In this document: piece by piece, positions 62,101 through 64,000 of the stretch
Layout: the number at the start of each line of letters is the position of its first letter
Position numbering within the stretch: the first letter of the stretch is position 1
DNA from: Rusavskia elegans
Lineage: Eukaryota; Ascomycota; Lecanoromycetes; Teloschistales; Teloschistaceae
DNA: 64,000 nucleotides
Reading direction: 5' to 3'
Assembly (NCBI GenBank): GCA_011316305.1
Contig: SAUG01000158.1
Span: 1 to 64,000, forward strand
The notes under the pieces: model-generated
What the model saw: only the letters and a program-made list of their open reading frames with translations
What the model was told of the DNA's origin: nothing
The model's database searches: none
Translations under genes and position numbers: made by a program

Positions 62101-63772
62101 GGTGCCGATAGAATCTGCAAAATTTCTCGTGGACGGAGGCACTAGTTCTGGCGGTAACTGATTGGGAACAGGATAACCGTTCAACTTTCGGTAGATGAGA
62201 TGCATGGCGACAGCAAACTCATCCATATCTAATCGACCCCTGTTCCCTGGATCGGCAAGTGTCCAGATCTTCTCCAGGTCTGGCTTAGGCAGCCCACTTT
62301 GGCCCATGACCTCTATCGCGGCGTCACCCCCAATGAAGCCTTTGTTGAGACCGTCCCATGCCTTGAAAAGTCCATCATATATCTTTTTCTCGTCCTTTGT
62401 TACTGCCCAAGGTACTGTTGCGCTACCGGCCAAGCCTGCAGTTGTATAACCACCTTCACGGCCAGGCTGAGGCATCATCCGTTGCTGTAGAGCTTCAATT
62501 TTGGGTAGTCCTGAGGCAGGAGCGTTTACTAAACCCCATTGGCCAGGTCTGCCTGTAGGTTGAGCATTAAGTGGCATGGGAGGCTGCATGCCGGTCTGTG
62601 ATGGGGAGAGATTCGAACCGTAACCGGTAGGCATTGGTGGCATGGGAGGCCTAGGGCCTGAGTATCCAGTCGCCTGTGGATTTTGCTGGAAGCTTGTTTG
62701 CTGCTGTTGCGGAAAGCCTGTCTGTTGCGGCGCAATGCCGCCTTGCTGGCCCTGAAAACCGGTTGGCTGAGGAGGAATATATTGAGATGCAAATCCTGTC
62801 GGCTGAGACGTCAATTGTGAGAGAAGGTGGCTGTTTGAAATTTGCGGTTGAGGTTGCTGGATATTTGGTGCATTGTTACTCTGCACTGGGGCGTCAAAAT
62901 TGGGTGCATTCGTTCGGGGTGGCGCTTGCTGGCGGTCGTCTGGTACACCAAAAGATATAATGTCGACCATACTCGAAACTTCATTTGCAATCTTTTCGGG
63001 TAACGCTCCTGGCAAATCTTTCCCTACGAGCCTTAGGTTACACAAATACATTGCGAGCGCAAATTCAGGGAAGAGGAGTTGGCCGGACTTTGTCGTATCG
63101 GATAGCACCCTGTGGATCTGAGCCAATGTTCAAGTATGACCGATGGAGGGCTTACCATATCTGGGCCAGATCGCTCCCTGGGAGTTTCGACCGTACCAGA
63201 AGGTCCTTCACCTTTTCCCCTAACAATTTTCAGCATGCGTAAAACTTCATGCTAATTCGGCGCTCACCATCCAAAGCTTGTGCATCCCCCACAGCTGACT
63301 TGAATAGCTGCTCGAATTTGGCCTGATCCGTTGCTGTTAGGAACGACAGGCGGATCTTTGGAATTTTTGTAGAGCTAGTTGACTGCTTGTGACCGGATCG
63401 CTGTGCGTGGGCTGACGGTGTCGGCGCAAAAGATGCAGCAATCTGAGCTGAGGTGTGTCCAGTCTTTTGTGGGACTTGAGTCTGCGGTGGTTGACCGGTC
63501 TGGAACTGCTGCTGCTGGGGCGCCTGCTGCTGGGCCGGAGGATATCCTGTATTTTGGGGCTGCTGTTGCTGAGCTTGGTAGCCTTGTGGTTGGCTTTGAC
63601 CTGGATACCCTGTAAATTGAGGTTGAATTGGACCATTGCCGAAGCCTGTGGGTTGTTGCTGGAAACCGCCCGACTGCTGTTGAGGATTGGGGAAAGCGGA
63701 TTGGGCATACTGCTGGGGACCCGGGCGACTGCTATTGCCAGCGCCCAGAAAAGAGCTCGAATTTGAATACAT
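59155..63772 (-). CDS. PAN1: actin cytoskeleton-regulatory endocytic protein Pan1
   Basis: Exons (minus) 63772–63268, 63219–63156, 63109–61064, 61009–60434 and 60382–59155 give 1472 aa. Pan1 scaffolds the endocytic coat and activates Arp2/3. The N-terminus is Gln/Pro/Tyr-rich. EH1 (~140–250; [41 protein letters not shown]) is assembled across two introns. EH2 (~423–505) has [22 protein letters not shown], an EF-hand-like loop. Between them lie many QPTG/QQTG/QATG units, the target pattern of Ark1/Prk1 kinases. Two coiled-coil regions follow, the second Lys/Glu-rich (~950–1160). Polyproline blocks (APPPPPMP repeated) and a terminal WH2 motif ([17 protein letters not shown]) end the protein. 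The 51-nt intron 60383–60433 is in frame without stops. The first in-frame ATG was used; an upstream GTG is not a credible start. Confidence 0.93.
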
Positions 63773-64000
63773 CTCGCCTATTTCCACACAGAAGATGATG
63801 GAAATGATTGATCATTAAAGACAATAGCAGCTCGATCAAGCGCTTCGTAACCTCATGAGGCTCATGTACCGCGGAAAGCGTAAGCGCAGAGCGGCAAATA
63901 TAACACGATAACAAGGCTTAGGGCTGAACTCTCTGTAATCTACTTCTGCAAACGACTGATATGTCATCGGCAACCTCCCAGTAACCTCTTCCACGACACT
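63773..64000. promoter_or_regulatory. PAN1 5' flank (window edge)
   Basis: Sequence upstream of the PAN1 ATG up to the window end; it should contain the leader and part of the promoter. Nothing specific was recognised. Confidence 0.4.

Overview
This window is eukaryotic nuclear DNA from a filamentous ascomycete (Pezizomycotina). The support is direct. Genes are split by short GT–AG introns, mostly 45–60 nt, often with a CTAAC/CTGAC-like branch site. The gene set is fungal: a Zn(II)2Cys6 regulator, CYP51, STT4, PAN1, ECM29 and DGAT2. The first ~1.75 kb is an AT-rich block almost empty of CpA/TpG, the mark of repeat-induced point mutation (RIP). The class cannot be fixed from one window; Dothideomycetes or a related class is a guess.

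Layout. 1–1745: RIP-mutated repeat. 2153–3428 (+): CDK7/Kin28-type kinase. 4980–8079 (+): kinesin-7/Kip2 motor. 8910–10769 (+): Golgi-type membrane glycosyltransferase resembling GT23 fucosyltransferases. 11499–12806 (−) and 13232–14723 (+): divergent STK19-family protein and DGAT2. 15168–16859 (−): cation diffusion facilitator, probably Mn. 17569–19327 (−) and 19693–26072 (+): divergent UBA-UAS-UIM-UBX Cdc48 adaptor and an 11-exon STT4 PI 4-kinase. 27096–29251 (+): GCKIII/Ste20-type kinase. 31876–34046 (+): RRM+YTH RNA-binding protein. 35695–37440 (−): CYP51. 38055–40371 (−): FHA-kinase of the Chk2/Cds1 type. 40868–44084 (−) and 44432–46237 (+): divergent cation/Ca exchanger and M19 membrane dipeptidase. 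46252–47064 (−): GAR-transformylase (ADE8)-like gene that looks broken. 47391–53220 (+): ECM29. 55063–57999 (+): Zn2Cys6 regulator with micro-exons. 59155–63772 (−): PAN1.

Most genes are unlinked housekeeping functions: transcription/cell cycle, microtubules, lipid synthesis, phosphoinositides, ergosterol, DNA-damage checkpoint, proteasome quality control and endocytosis. Nothing suggests an operon or a biosynthetic cluster. Exon joins were worked out by hand. In every intact multi-exon model the summed coding length is divisible by three and conserved motifs run across the joins.

No clearly new multi-gene system was found. The items most worth a second look are the ADE8-like gene with a lost N-terminal strand, a catalytic Asn-to-His change and a 1-nt frameshift; the zinc cluster assembled from 10-, 14- and 28-nt exons; the YTH domain preceded by an RRM and carrying a long acidic insertion; the 17-nt exon in the Chk2 activation segment; and a repeated 14-bp palindrome in two intergenic regions.
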